Source: Yponomeuta sedellus (Eukaryota; Arthropoda; Insecta; Lepidoptera; Yponomeutidae). Taken from it: a stretch of DNA of 64,000 nt. Shown here piece after piece: positions 30,742-40,301 of the stretch (its first letter is position 1; each line of letters opens with the position of its first letter). The stretch is taken from contig OW203725.1 of assembly GCA_934045075.1 (NCBI GenBank), positions 14,816,269-14,880,268 of the forward strand. The letters run 5' to 3'. The notes below the pieces were generated by a model. The model was not told the DNA's origin. It saw nothing but the letters and a program-made list of their open reading frames with translations, and did not search any database. Position numbers and translations under genes: made by a program.

Positions 30742-32493
30742 ATGATGTCCGGCAAAAAAGATAATTTACCCCAGGAGGGTACCGGCCCCATAGGGGCAGG
30801 AGAATCCCTCCCCGGTGTCACTTCGGCACCGGGCAGCCCCTCGTATTCTGGGGGGGGCAACACCGGACTAATCTCCTTGGACGGCAGCACACCGGCACAG
30901 GCTGGAAGCGCCAGTTCAAGTGAGCTAACTCGCGTTAACACGTGGCAGGCGGTGACTAGCAAATTTGTTGCCAGGTCCAAGCGGGCCAGGAAAGCTAAGC
31001 CACCGCCTGCCCGTGTCGATGATAGGGACAACGGTCAGTTGCCGAGCGCCCTGTCTGCTGCTGAGGAAACTCAGCGCAGTCGGCTGCTGGTGACTGACAG
31101 TAACGACACCACTCATTTGCCGAGCGCCATGTCTGCTGCAGGGGAAACTCAGCGCAGTCGGGTGCCGGTGACTGAACGTGGAAAAAGCGGCCAGTTGCAA
31201 AGCGCCTTGTCTGCTGCGGGGGAATCTCAGCGCAGTCGGCAGCTTGCAACTGGACGCAATAAAAACAAACGAAGAGGTCACCGTGGAGGGCGGTCGCCCC
31301 CTTGGAAGCGGGATAAGCTCCAGGGGGCCGCTGCCACCCACGCGAAATGCGCCACGACCGCTGTGGTGGCGACCACGCATGGGCAGCCGAAGGTTCCCGC
31401 GCGATGCGCCCATAGTGCGGGGGCAACCCCGCACGCTGGGTTCCAGCGCGTGGAAACTGGGTGCGCCATCACTGCGGGGTCTCTACCGCGCGATCAGCAG
31501 CAGACCAATTCGGTAGCACAACGCTCGGCGACGGCAGGTCAGAGGCCCCGACACGCTGCTCCGGAAACTCCGGTAAAACGTGGCAGGGCTGATGTAACGC
31601 TGTCACCGGCCGTTACTAACAAGCGGCGCAGGCTAGAGGGTCAGGGGAAAGGAAAGGCGCTCGGCTACGCGGGGGTGATTAACTCTCATCTACGCGTGGC
31701 CGTGACCACCGTTCCCCCCACCGATTTAACAAGCGAGCAAGCGGACGAGCTCAAAGAGACTCTGGAAAGAGTCACTTCTGACGCAATCTTGGCGTCGTGT
31801 CTGGCCGGTGACGGCGCCCAACCGCTCAGGTTTCACGGGAAACCTCACCTGGGTGAGGGGGTGCTGAAAATTTGGTGCGGAGACGACGCCACGCTTGCTT
31901 GGCTTAAGGACACAGTAGCCAGCATAGCGTGCCCGATCCAGAACTGTGATCTGACTGTCATCGCACAGTCAGAAATCACAAAGATGGTAAAGGCCGGTAT
32001 GCTGCTACCCACAACAGTCGTGACAGAGATGGATAAGATTCGCCAGATTCTTATCCATCAAAATCCCGAATATAATATCCAGCGGTGGAGGCCCTACCGA
32101 ATAGAGATTCAGGAGGGCAAGGGCATCTTCCTCTTTCTGGGCATTCCAGAGGAGGAGGTGCCCTGCCTTCTGGAACGGGACCGGAGGGTCGCTTATATCA
32201 TGGGGAGTGCGTACGTAAAGTTCTTCACTCCCTCGGGTCTGAGCGACGCTCCGTTCGTGCCGGAGTCTCTGTGCGCGCGGGTATCCACCGAGGATAACGA
32301 AACAAGGGACGATGAGGCCGCGCCCGATGGCGATGACGTTGATGGAGTCCCGACTCCAGCCGACGAGCCGTCGAGAGCGGCCCCCTCGTCCTATTCGCCA
32401 ACAGTCGCTGGTATGTCCATCAGCGACGACGACGACAACCAGTCTGACGACATGGACTGGCTGCTGCGTGTGGGGGAGACACTGTCGGAGTAG
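30742..32493 (+). CDS. LINE C ORF1 (DUF4780-like)
   Basis: This 583-residue open frame starts MMSGKKDNLPQEGTG. The N-terminal half is low in structure and contains three tandem 26-residue repeats (31036-31269) built on SALSAAGETQRSR, then a basic Arg/Lys stretch (NKNKRRGHRGGRSPP) and proline/alanine-rich sequence. The C-terminal half (residues about 320-500) has the compact DUF4780-type domain (GVLKIWCGDDATLAWLKDTV, RWRPYRIEI), ending in an acidic tail. No CCHC knuckle is visible. By analogy it binds the LINE RNA. The stop TAG is two bases before the ORF2 ATG. Confidence 0.85.
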   Translation: MMSGKKDNLPQEGTGPIGAGESLPGVTSAPGSPSYSGGGNTGLISLDGSTPAQAGSASSSELTRVNTWQAVTSKFVARSKRARKAKPPPARVDDRDNGQLPSALSAAEETQRSRLLVTDSNDTTHLPSAMSAAGETQRSRVPVTERGKSGQLQSALSAAGESQRSRQLATGRNKNKRRGHRGGRSPPWKRDKLQGAAATHAKCATTAVVATTHGQPKVPARCAHSAGATPHAGFQRVETGCAITAGSLPRDQQQTNSVAQRSATAGQRPRHAAPETPVKRGRADVTLSPAVTNKRRRLEGQGKGKALGYAGVINSHLRVAVTTVPPTDLTSEQADELKETLERVTSDAILASCLAGDGAQPLRFHGKPHLGEGVLKIWCGDDATLAWLKDTVASIACPIQNCDLTVIAQSEITKMVKAGMLLPTTVVTEMDKIRQILIHQNPEYNIQRWRPYRIEIQEGKGIFLFLGIPEEEVPCLLERDRRVAYIMGSAYVKFFTPSGLSDAPFVPESLCARVSTEDNETRDDEAAPDGDDVDGVPTPADEPSRAAPSSYSPTVAGMSISDDDDNQSDDMDWLLRVGETLSE

Positions 32494-32495
32494 CC

Positions 32496-35400
32496 ATGGC
32501 TCCGCCACACGTAGTAGCTACAGTCGATGTTGTCCAAACAAACCTCCAGCATAAGCAAATCGCTTCAGCCACCTTACGTAGCCTGCTGGAGGTTAAAACT
32601 AACACCATAGCTCTCATCCAGGAGCCTTGGGTAAGGGGTGGTAGAATCTGTGGACTCAATAACCCGAGAGGTAAGCTAATGGTCGATACGACGATAGCCA
32701 ACCCAAGGGCGTGTATTTACATGCCCAACTGCATACAAGCTACGCTACTCACACAATTCTGTTCCAGAGATCTCGCAGCTGTGAGACTCCTTAATGGAAG
32801 GGACGACCAAACTATGCTTGTCTTAGCATCCGTGTACATGCCAGGAGATGAGACCGTACCAGCCAAAGAGGTGGCTGACCTGGCGGTGTACTGCGCAGAC
32901 CATAGCTGGGAGCTGATCATATCGGCCGATTGCAACGCACACCATCCTCTGTGGGGAAGTCCCAAAGCCAACCCAAGGGGAGAGGACCTCATAGAGTTTT
33001 TGATGACTACGAATCTCCTCATAGCCAACAAAGGTAACCAGCCCACTTTTATTAACAGCAGGTACCAAACTGTCATAGATATCACTCTTGTGTCAGTAGG
33101 AGCGATGGACATGGTTTCCAACTGGCACGTCTCCGACGAACCCTCACTTTCCGACCACAGACGTGTTAGGTACACCATACAGGCACAAACACAACCGCCA
33201 CAACCGTGGCGAAACCCTCGCAAAACGGACGTCTCTAGATTTCAGAACGTTTTAAAGTCGAAGTGGTCAGCTCTTCAACTAAAAGACGCGACTTCTAGTA
33301 CCTCCAATATAGATCACAACGTAGAAACATTAACAACCTGCTTACAGGAGACATACCAACAGACCTGCCCACTAACGTACCCCAAGGAACCTCCTGGTAG
33401 CCACTGGTGGGGCAAGGACCTAGAAAGAACAAGATGCAAGCTAAGGCAAGCCTTTAATCACGCTAAAAACACCAGGAAGGATTCTGACTGGGACATATAC
33501 AAAGATCTACAATACGATTACAAAAAGAAAATCCGCTACTACCAAACTAGCTCATGGCGGCGTTTCTGTGAAAAAATCGAGTCAACAAAGGAGACAGCAA
33601 GAATTAAAACACTTCTGTCAACAAACAAAAACAGAGGACTCGGCTCACTGAAGAAATCGGACGGCACATACACAACCTCCGACGAAGAAATAAGCGAACT
33701 GCTACTACATACTCACTTCCCAGATTGTATGATCATGGACAAACAACAATGGGAAGAGCCCTTCGAACGATCGCCAGCTGATATTGACTGGGCCGTATCA
33801 AACACGGTCATTACCGAAGATAAAGTACAATGGGCCGTAAAAAGCTTCCTGCCTTACAAATCCTCTGGAATAGACGAAATTTTTCCGGCACTCCTACAAT
33901 GGGGAATTAACACAATACTGCCACAGCTAGTGTGTATCTTTCAATCCTGCCTGGCACACCAGTACATTCCCCACTCATGGCGGGAAGTCAAAGTAGTCTT
34001 TTTACCAAAGGCTGGAAAAGGAGACTATACACAGGCAAAATCCTATAGGCCTATCAGCCTCACATCGTTTCTCTTAAAAACGCTGGAGAGACTAACGGAC
34101 AGGCACATAAGAGAAGGAGCCCTAAAAACAAAACCTTTACATCCTCAACAACATGCCTATAGAAATGGCAGATCAACAGACTCAGCTCTGCATACTGTCG
34201 TTAGAACCATAGAAAAGGGCCTCTCAGATAAACATATGGTCTTAGGAGCCTTTATTGACATAGAAGGTGCTTTCGACAAAACAACTTTCAGTAGTATCAA
34301 CCAAGCGCTGGTGAAACGAGGAGTGCAGCCAACCATCACGGGCTGGATAGACAACCTCCTGCGTCAAAGAGCCATAACGCTTAAGGTAAACAGCACTACG
34401 AGGGCAATAGTGGCCAGAGGCTGCCCTCAAGGGGGAGTTCTATCGCCACTTCTATGGAACCTAGTAGTTGACGGCTTAATCAGACGCCTTGATGAATGTG
34501 GTTTCTGGATAATAGGCTACGCCGACGATATAACAATCCTGACGATAGGTAAATCCGAGGATATTCTATACAGTCTAATGAGAACGGCGTTTGGCATAGT
34601 AGAGCGATGGTGCAAGACTCATCAACTAACCGCCAACCCGACTAAAACGGAATTAGTACTTTTTACAAACAAACGTAACCCAAAAACACAAAACCTACCA
34701 AAGTTTTTCGGAACAACGCTAACCCTGTCACCAACAGTTAAATATCTCGGTGTGACGCTAGATAGCAAGCTAAACTGGAGCTCGCACCTACAGAATATCG
34801 TTAACAAGGCCCAGATGACCTTCTGGCAATGCCGCGGCCTCATAGGAAAACAGTGGGGTCTACGCCCGTCACTTATGATGTGGTTATACACTTCGGTGAT
34901 AAGACCCGCTATAACTTATGGCGCCGTTGTATGGTGGACCAGAACAAAACAGAAAATAGCAGTACTTCAATTACAGAGGCTACAACGACTGGCATGCCTC
35001 GCAGTAGCTGGGTGCATGAAGACAACACCGACTACTGCCCTGGAAGCCCTGTTGAACCTCAGACCTCTACACTTGCACGTTCAACAAGAAGCAGCCAGTG
35101 CTGCCCTACGGCTTCGGACAACCGGTATATGGAAACAAAACAGCTACACCCCACACACACAAATCCTAGCAGCCGCTGTTTCGGACCAGCCTATGATAGA
35201 AGCGGTGTGCGACAGAATACCAAACACTTATATTTTCGACAAAAAATATAAGGTACAACTGCAAGAGGAGCCTACCGACTACTCGGGAATACACGAAGTC
35301 AGAGTGTACACGGACGGCTCCAAAACTGAAACAGGAACGGGCGCAGGAGCCTTTTCCAACGAACTAAATCTAAAAATATCTACAACCCTTGGCAACCTGA

Positions 35401-36125
35401 ATACAATCTTTCAGGCAGAATGCATCGGTATAACAAGAGCTGTCGCGCTGTTGAACACAAGAGATGCGAAGGCTTACGCAATACGCATAATCTCGGACAG
35501 CGCCTCAGTCCTACAAGCACTCAACAGCAATCTTACAAACAACAGCTTGATACTAGAGTGTCACCATGAATTGGAAAAACTGTCAACAAATAACAGAGTC
35601 ACTTTACAATGGATAAAGGGTCATAGCGGCTCCCTGGGCAATGATGCCGCAGATGAACTCGCTAAAAGAGGCTCGGAAACCACAGTGGAAGGACCCGAAC
35701 CCCTGCTCCCACTCCCATACAACCAGTTTAGAAAATGGTTGAGGTCGCGAACAGAAAGCCAGCATGCTGAACTTTGGAGAACAGAAACCAAATGTAGACA
35801 AGCCAGGGAGGCCTTACCAACAATCTCGAAACGTCTTTCACGTAGCCTGCTGCGTCTGAGAAGAGAAAATCTGCGCAAAGCTGTGGCAATCTTAACAGGC
35901 CACTGCTCACTGAACAGACATCTCTACAACATGGGTCTAACCGACAGCCCGCTTTGCCGGGGATGCCTCAAAGAAGAGGAAACACCCGCCCACGTGACCA
36001 TTCACTGCGAAGGCGTGGAAAAGCAACGGACCGCCATCATTGGGAAGCCGGGGTCCCTTCAGGAAGCCTGCAGTGACATCGGAGCACTGCTGGCTTTCTG
36101 GAAAGAGATAGGCTGGCTGGAGTAA
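32496..36125 (+). CDS. LINE C ORF2: endonuclease, reverse transcriptase, RNase H
   Basis: This intact 1,209-residue frame starts MAPPHVVATVDVVQTNLQH. It has an AP-like endonuclease (ALIQEPWV, IISADCNAHHPLW, SDEPSLSDHRRV) in the first ~240 residues. The RT follows at about 440-760 (SYRPISLTSFLLKTLERL, GAFIDIEGAFDKT, CPQGGVLSPLLWNL, GYADDITIL). The RNase H has all four acidic positions (VYTDGSKT, QAECIGITRA, IISDSASVLQ, GNDAADELAKRG). It ends with a C-terminal zinc motif (CRGCLKEEETPAHVTIHC). It would nick the target and prime reverse transcription from the nick. No stop or shift is seen and the catalytic residues are all present. Confidence 0.93.
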   Translation: MAPPHVVATVDVVQTNLQHKQIASATLRSLLEVKTNTIALIQEPWVRGGRICGLNNPRGKLMVDTTIANPRACIYMPNCIQATLLTQFCSRDLAAVRLLNGRDDQTMLVLASVYMPGDETVPAKEVADLAVYCADHSWELIISADCNAHHPLWGSPKANPRGEDLIEFLMTTNLLIANKGNQPTFINSRYQTVIDITLVSVGAMDMVSNWHVSDEPSLSDHRRVRYTIQAQTQPPQPWRNPRKTDVSRFQNVLKSKWSALQLKDATSSTSNIDHNVETLTTCLQETYQQTCPLTYPKEPPGSHWWGKDLERTRCKLRQAFNHAKNTRKDSDWDIYKDLQYDYKKKIRYYQTSSWRRFCEKIESTKETARIKTLLSTNKNRGLGSLKKSDGTYTTSDEEISELLLHTHFPDCMIMDKQQWEEPFERSPADIDWAVSNTVITEDKVQWAVKSFLPYKSSGIDEIFPALLQWGINTILPQLVCIFQSCLAHQYIPHSWREVKVVFLPKAGKGDYTQAKSYRPISLTSFLLKTLERLTDRHIREGALKTKPLHPQQHAYRNGRSTDSALHTVVRTIEKGLSDKHMVLGAFIDIEGAFDKTTFSSINQALVKRGVQPTITGWIDNLLRQRAITLKVNSTTRAIVARGCPQGGVLSPLLWNLVVDGLIRRLDECGFWIIGYADDITILTIGKSEDILYSLMRTAFGIVERWCKTHQLTANPTKTELVLFTNKRNPKTQNLPKFFGTTLTLSPTVKYLGVTLDSKLNWSSHLQNIVNKAQMTFWQCRGLIGKQWGLRPSLMMWLYTSVIRPAITYGAVVWWTRTKQKIAVLQLQRLQRLACLAVAGCMKTTPTTALEALLNLRPLHLHVQQEAASAALRLRTTGIWKQNSYTPHTQILAAAVSDQPMIEAVCDRIPNTYIFDKKYKVQLQEEPTDYSGIHEVRVYTDGSKTETGTGAGAFSNELNLKISTTLGNLNTIFQAECIGITRAVALLNTRDAKAYAIRIISDSASVLQALNSNLTNNSLILECHHELEKLSTNNRVTLQWIKGHSGSLGNDAADELAKRGSETTVEGPEPLLPLPYNQFRKWLRSRTESQHAELWRTETKCRQAREALPTISKRLSRSLLRLRRENLRKAVAILTGHCSLNRHLYNMGLTDSPLCRGCLKEEETPAHVTIHCEGVEKQRTAIIGKPGSLQEACSDIGALLAFWKEIGWLE

Positions 36126-36202
36126 ACGAACAGCTCCACTACGTACAATGGCCCAATCATGAGGCTAAGTGCGGAAATCTCAGGTCTAACTAACTAACTA
36201 AC
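36126..36202 (+). other. LINE C 3' UTR and TAAC tail
   Basis: A 60-bp 3' UTR, of which 36139-36185 matches the 3' end of a SINE at 59930-59976 (41 of 47 bases), is followed by four to five TAAC units. It is probably the recognition end for the LINE reverse transcriptase. Confidence 0.75.
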
Positions 36203-36215
36203 TATCATACAAAAA

Positions 36216-39200
36216 TTGAGGGCCATTCCACCATAGTCCCGACTGCTGCAGATTATCTGGGAAAATTCCACGGGATGCCAAATCAGCAGGATTGTTGGCA
36301 GAACTGACATGATTCCATTGATTACTATTAGTGAGTGTCAAAATTTCTGACGTGCGATTTGCAACAAATGTAGTCCATGTATTTGGTGTTTTACGCAGCC
36401 ATGCTAGGACGATGGTAGAATCTGTCCAGGTATATACATCATCATTAGGGATATTAAGAACAGTCTTAACATGTTGAATCATTTTGGCCAAAAGTACGGC
36501 ACCACAGAGTTCAAGACGTGGAACAGAAATCTGTTTGACTGGGGCAACTTTAGATTTTGCTAAAATAAGATGAACTTTTATTTCGCCTTCATCGCTTAAA
36601 ACTCTGAGGTACACCACTCCAGCATAGGCCGTACAAGAGGCATCACTAAACCCATGCAGCTCCCGTTTAATTGTATGATCTGAAACTCCAAGCCATCGTG
36701 GGAACTGAATGTGTTCAGCGTGCATGAAACGATCAAGATAAGTAATCCATTCCTCCTTAAGATCAGTAGGTAACTCTTCGTCCCAACCTAAGCCCGCTAA
36801 CCACAGCTTTTGCATAAAGATTTTAAGTAGTATAATTGCCGGTGTTAGCCAACCTAGTGGATCAAAAGATTTTGCAATAGTGGACAATACATTTCGTTTG
36901 GTAATTGTCTCATTACAACTTTGTAAATTTAGATTGAGTTCAAAATTATCTGTTTCAGAGTTCCAGGTAATACCTAATGTTTTGATTGTGTCTTCAACCT
37001 TAATATTTACAGCACTTTGAGAGTCTTTGTCAACATTGGGAATTTGTGATAACACCACTTGACTGTTTGAAGACCACTTGTGTAAAAGAAATCCACCACG
37101 AGACAAAAGTTCTGTCAACCCTTTTTGTAACTTCACAGCATCTTCTGATGTGGACGCGCCAGTCAATAAATCATCCATGAACATGTCGCTTTTCAGAATT
37201 TCAGATTCAGTAGGGAAATCATCTTTTTCATCTTCAGCCAGTTGATGAAGTGTGCGAATGGCTAAAAATGGGGCACAAGATGTTCCATACGTTACGGTAA
37301 GTAGTCGATATTCTTTTATAGGTTCCGTTGGAGATTCTCGCCATACAATTCTCTGATAGTCGACGTCATCGCTAGCTACTAGAATTTGACGATACATCTG
37401 TCGAATGTCCGCAACTAAACAAGTTTTATGTTGTCTCCATTTAGTTATTAAATCTCTAATATCCTTTTGAAGAGGACAACCAGTGAGAAGTTTATCATTT
37501 AATGATTTTCCATTTTCAGGTGTAGCACTTCCGTCGAAAACTACACGTAGCTTCGTGCTTAGACTCGTCGGCCTAAGAACAGCGTGGTGAGGTAAGTGAT
37601 ATACTTTCTGTGTTTCTCTTTCTTTTTCAGGTACTATCATCATGTGACCTTGTGATTCATACTCATTCAAGAATTTGTGATATTCTTCCTTGAACTCAGG
37701 CTTACGTGTAAAACTTTTCTCCATCTGTTGTAGGCGGCTGATAGCAAGAGGTTTGGTATCACCAAGGTTTGTGGGTGGATCATTTTCAAATGGTAATCGT
37801 ACAATGTAACGACCAACGTCATTGCGAGTGTGAGTAGCTTTGAAATGTTCTTCACATTGTATTTCTGAATCGGTCATTGGTTTTTTGTGAGGTAAATTCT
37901 CTTCTAACTCCCAGAATTTTCTGAGTAACTGATCAGTTTCAACCTTCGTGTGCATTACCACCAAATTGTGTTCGTATCCTGCTGAATCAGTTTGTGAAAC
38001 TCTGCCTGATATTAACCAACCAAGGCGAGAATTGAGTGCAATAAGAGAATTACACTTGTGTAAGCCTTCTAATAGTATGTATGCATGCACGTCGGCACCA
38101 AGTAAAACATCAATAGACCCTGGCTTGTGAAAGTTTGGATCAGCCAGATCCAACTGCATAGATGAAGGCCAAGTATCTTGTGGAAATTCACGTGAAGGCA
38201 ACAATGAAGTGAGTTTTCTTAAAACATATGCATTGACTTGGAAGGTTGATGCATTGTCTTTTGTGGAGTGGACTGTAAGTGTAGCCATAGACTTTGTAGT
38301 TACCACTGATGAATTAGAAATTCCGGAGATTTTGCCAGTAACTGGAGTACGATTAAGATTCAACAACTGTGCAGCTGCTTCGGAGATGAAAGAACCCTGT
38401 GAACCCTGATCTATAAGAGCTCTTAAGGCGTAAGTACCACTGTTCTTTGAATCAACATTAATTACAGCAGTAGCTAATATAACCAGATCATCTTGCGTTT
38501 CTGCTTTTAGGTTAACGCTAAGGTTGCAAGAGGTATTGGGTCCAGTGCTATTTTCCTTTGGGGTATCTTTCTCTTTATCAGTATCCACAGCCTTGTCTTC
38601 CTTCTGAGAGGTAAAGTGCAGCAGCGTGTGATGACGACGTCCACACTTTTTGCACACTGTACTTTGTCTACAGTTGGATACTGAGTGACCTTTCACAAGG
38701 CAGTTAAAACATATGTTGTTTCTCTTGACGAAATCTTGACGTCCGGGAACGGAGAGTGAGGCAAAACCTTTACAGTGGCATATATAATGATTCTGTGAGC
38801 AGTAAGTACAAGTGCTTTCGATTTCAGTAGCAAAACTTTTGACAGTTGATGCTTTTGGTGATTGTTGAACGGGTTTGGGAGCATTTCTTTGTGAAGGTTG
38901 TGAAAGATTGACCATTTCCATAGTTCGGAATCGTTTCTCAAGAAAACTGATTAAGTCTTCATACGTAGGAATGCTTGTTGAATTTTGTAGCGATTGCTCC
39001 CAAAGTTTGTGAGATTCAATGTCTAACTTTGAGACTAAGATGTGCACGACGATTGCATTCCAGGAGTCGACCTTCAAATTTGTTAGGGATGTGAGACATT
39101 GGCTAGAGGTATCTAAAAGATCTTTTATTCCCTTTGGAGATTCCGATGTTAACGTCTTCTGACCTAAGAAACGATTGAGGATGTTATTCACAATCATTCT

Positions 39201-39809
39201 CTTGTTTTCATATCTTTCATTTAGTTTTTTCCAGGAGTCATCATAGTTAGCTTCCGTTAGCGAGTAATTTTTCAGCAGTTGTGCAGCTTCTCCAGATAAA
39301 CTTGATTTTAGATAATGATGTTTCTCGATTTTAGTTAAACGATCATCATTATGAATTAGAGAATTAAATAAATCTCTAAAGCTCATCCACTGATTGTAAT
39401 CGCCGGAAAATTGCGGTATTGCTATAGGTGGAAGCTTCGGTCTCATCTTTGCAAGTTCTAAATGAGTATCAGAGTTCGAAGGTTCACATTTCTCCTGTTT
39501 TAGCTCATATGATTTATCCTTAAGCCATGTCAAAAGCTCCAGATATTGTTCTTCAGTTTCTTCATAATTTTCCTCCAAATTCAAATTGTGTTCTGATTGT
39601 AACGTTTTAGTATCTATCAATTCAGAAAGGGTCTCATAATTCTTAGTATAACTTGCCCAATAATCTTGTAAAATCTCCATACGAGAATCCAAAAATCCTC
39701 TTGTTCGTTTGTCCTTAGCAGATTTCTTCGAATTCGCAAGTAATTTTTCAATTTTGGTCGAGTTCTGAAGCATTTGTACGATAAGTTGTTTGATTTTCTT
39801 GTCCGCCAT
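36216..39809 (-). CDS. BEL element B gag-pol, N-terminal part (interrupted by LINE)
   Basis: An open frame of about 1,197 residues starts at ATG 39809. In order: coiled-coil-like gag N-terminus; DUF1759 (PIAIPQFSGDYNQWMSF, HHYLKSSLSGEAAQLL); zinc-knuckle region (CTYCSQNHYIC, CFNCLVKGHSVSNC, CKKCGRRHHTLLH); DUF1758 protease (RALIDQGSQGSFIS); reverse transcriptase (TKLRVVFDGSATPENGKSLN, VADIRQMYRQI, DMFMDDLLTG); RNase H (FSDASCTAYAGVVY, PRLELCGAVLLAK, TWTDSTIVLAW). The frame enters the LINE duplication at 36203-36215 and meets a stop in LINE sequence at 36198. The rest of the protein is at 28768-30390. No internal stops are seen. Confidence 0.92.
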
Positions 39810-40069
39810 TGTATATAAGGCTCACAAAATATATTGCGGACAGTTAGAAAAAAATACTATTTTAGGATCACTATTCAATTACGAAAGTTTTTATTTAGTT
39901 CAGTTTGAGAAAAATTACAAGTCCAAAACCACTTCCAGAAACTAATTTCAAATTATTCTAAGTCTTTTTTTCTTCGCGAATTCGGCTAAGTCTTTTTAAC
40001 ACTGAATTTTTCTAAGTCCGTTAACTCTCACTTTCACTAAGTTATTTGTTTGCACTTTACTCACAGTTT

Positions 40070-40088
40070 ATCCGAGCTCGATGGTCCA
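40070..40088 (-). other. BEL element B primer-binding site candidate
   Basis: TGGACCATCGAGCTCGGAT starts two bases inside the 5' LTR end (minus strand). It is close to the site in BEL element A (5077-5094), which supports both calls. Confidence 0.6.
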
Positions 40089-40090
40089 TA

Positions 40091-40301
40091 TGATTAATTG
40101 AAACACTCACACTTTGCAACTGACTTCACTTTTATTTGTACGGGAAAACTTTTTAGTACGGAGCCACGATAGGCTGATATACACTACATTAAAACACAAC
40201 CCTACCGCGATGTAATTAACTACCAGCGCCATCTAGCGAGTTTGTGTAACAAACAATTTTATCGTTAGCAAAATATTAATTTTGTGAATTAAAGTTAAAC
40301 A
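40091..40301 (-). repeat. BEL element B 5' LTR
   Basis: 211 bp; pairs with 28474-28684. In this orientation it should hold the promoter for the minus-strand transcript. Confidence 0.9.

Larger units (their letters stand above)
30391..36202 (+). mobile_element. LOA-like LINE C, full length, nested in BEL B
   Basis: A 5.8-kb plus-strand LINE flanked by the 13-bp duplication TATCATACAAAAA (30378-30390 and 36203-36215). It starts GGGGTGTGATTG, has a 350-bp 5' UTR, two open ORFs separated by two bases, a short 3' UTR and a tail of TAAC repeats (36188-36202). All visible catalytic motifs are present, so it is a candidate active copy. The RNase H and the DUF4780-like ORF1 suggest the LOA/Bilbo group; clade assignment needs a phylogeny. 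Confidence 0.92.
28474..40301 (-). mobile_element. BEL/Pao retrotransposon (element B) nested in gypsy
   Basis: LTRs of 211 bp at 40091-40301 (5' LTR of this minus-strand element) and 28474-28684 (3' LTR) differ at one base (near 28574 against 40191). The 5-bp duplication GTATC lies at 28469-28473 and 40302-40306. Without the inner LINE the element is about 6.0 kb with a single long gag-pol frame. Primer-binding and polypurine candidates lie next to the LTRs. It was intact when the LINE entered. It is a different family from BEL element A at the left edge. Confidence 0.92.

Noticed and set aside
30925..31434. Minus-strand ORFs of 140-170 codons within LINE C ORF1
   Set aside because: Antisense frames kept open by the GC-rich tandem repeats of ORF1.
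36198..36215. Stop codon ending the BEL gag-pol as a natural terminus
   Set aside because: It lies in LINE C tail sequence beyond the duplicated target site; the BEL frame continues at 30390.
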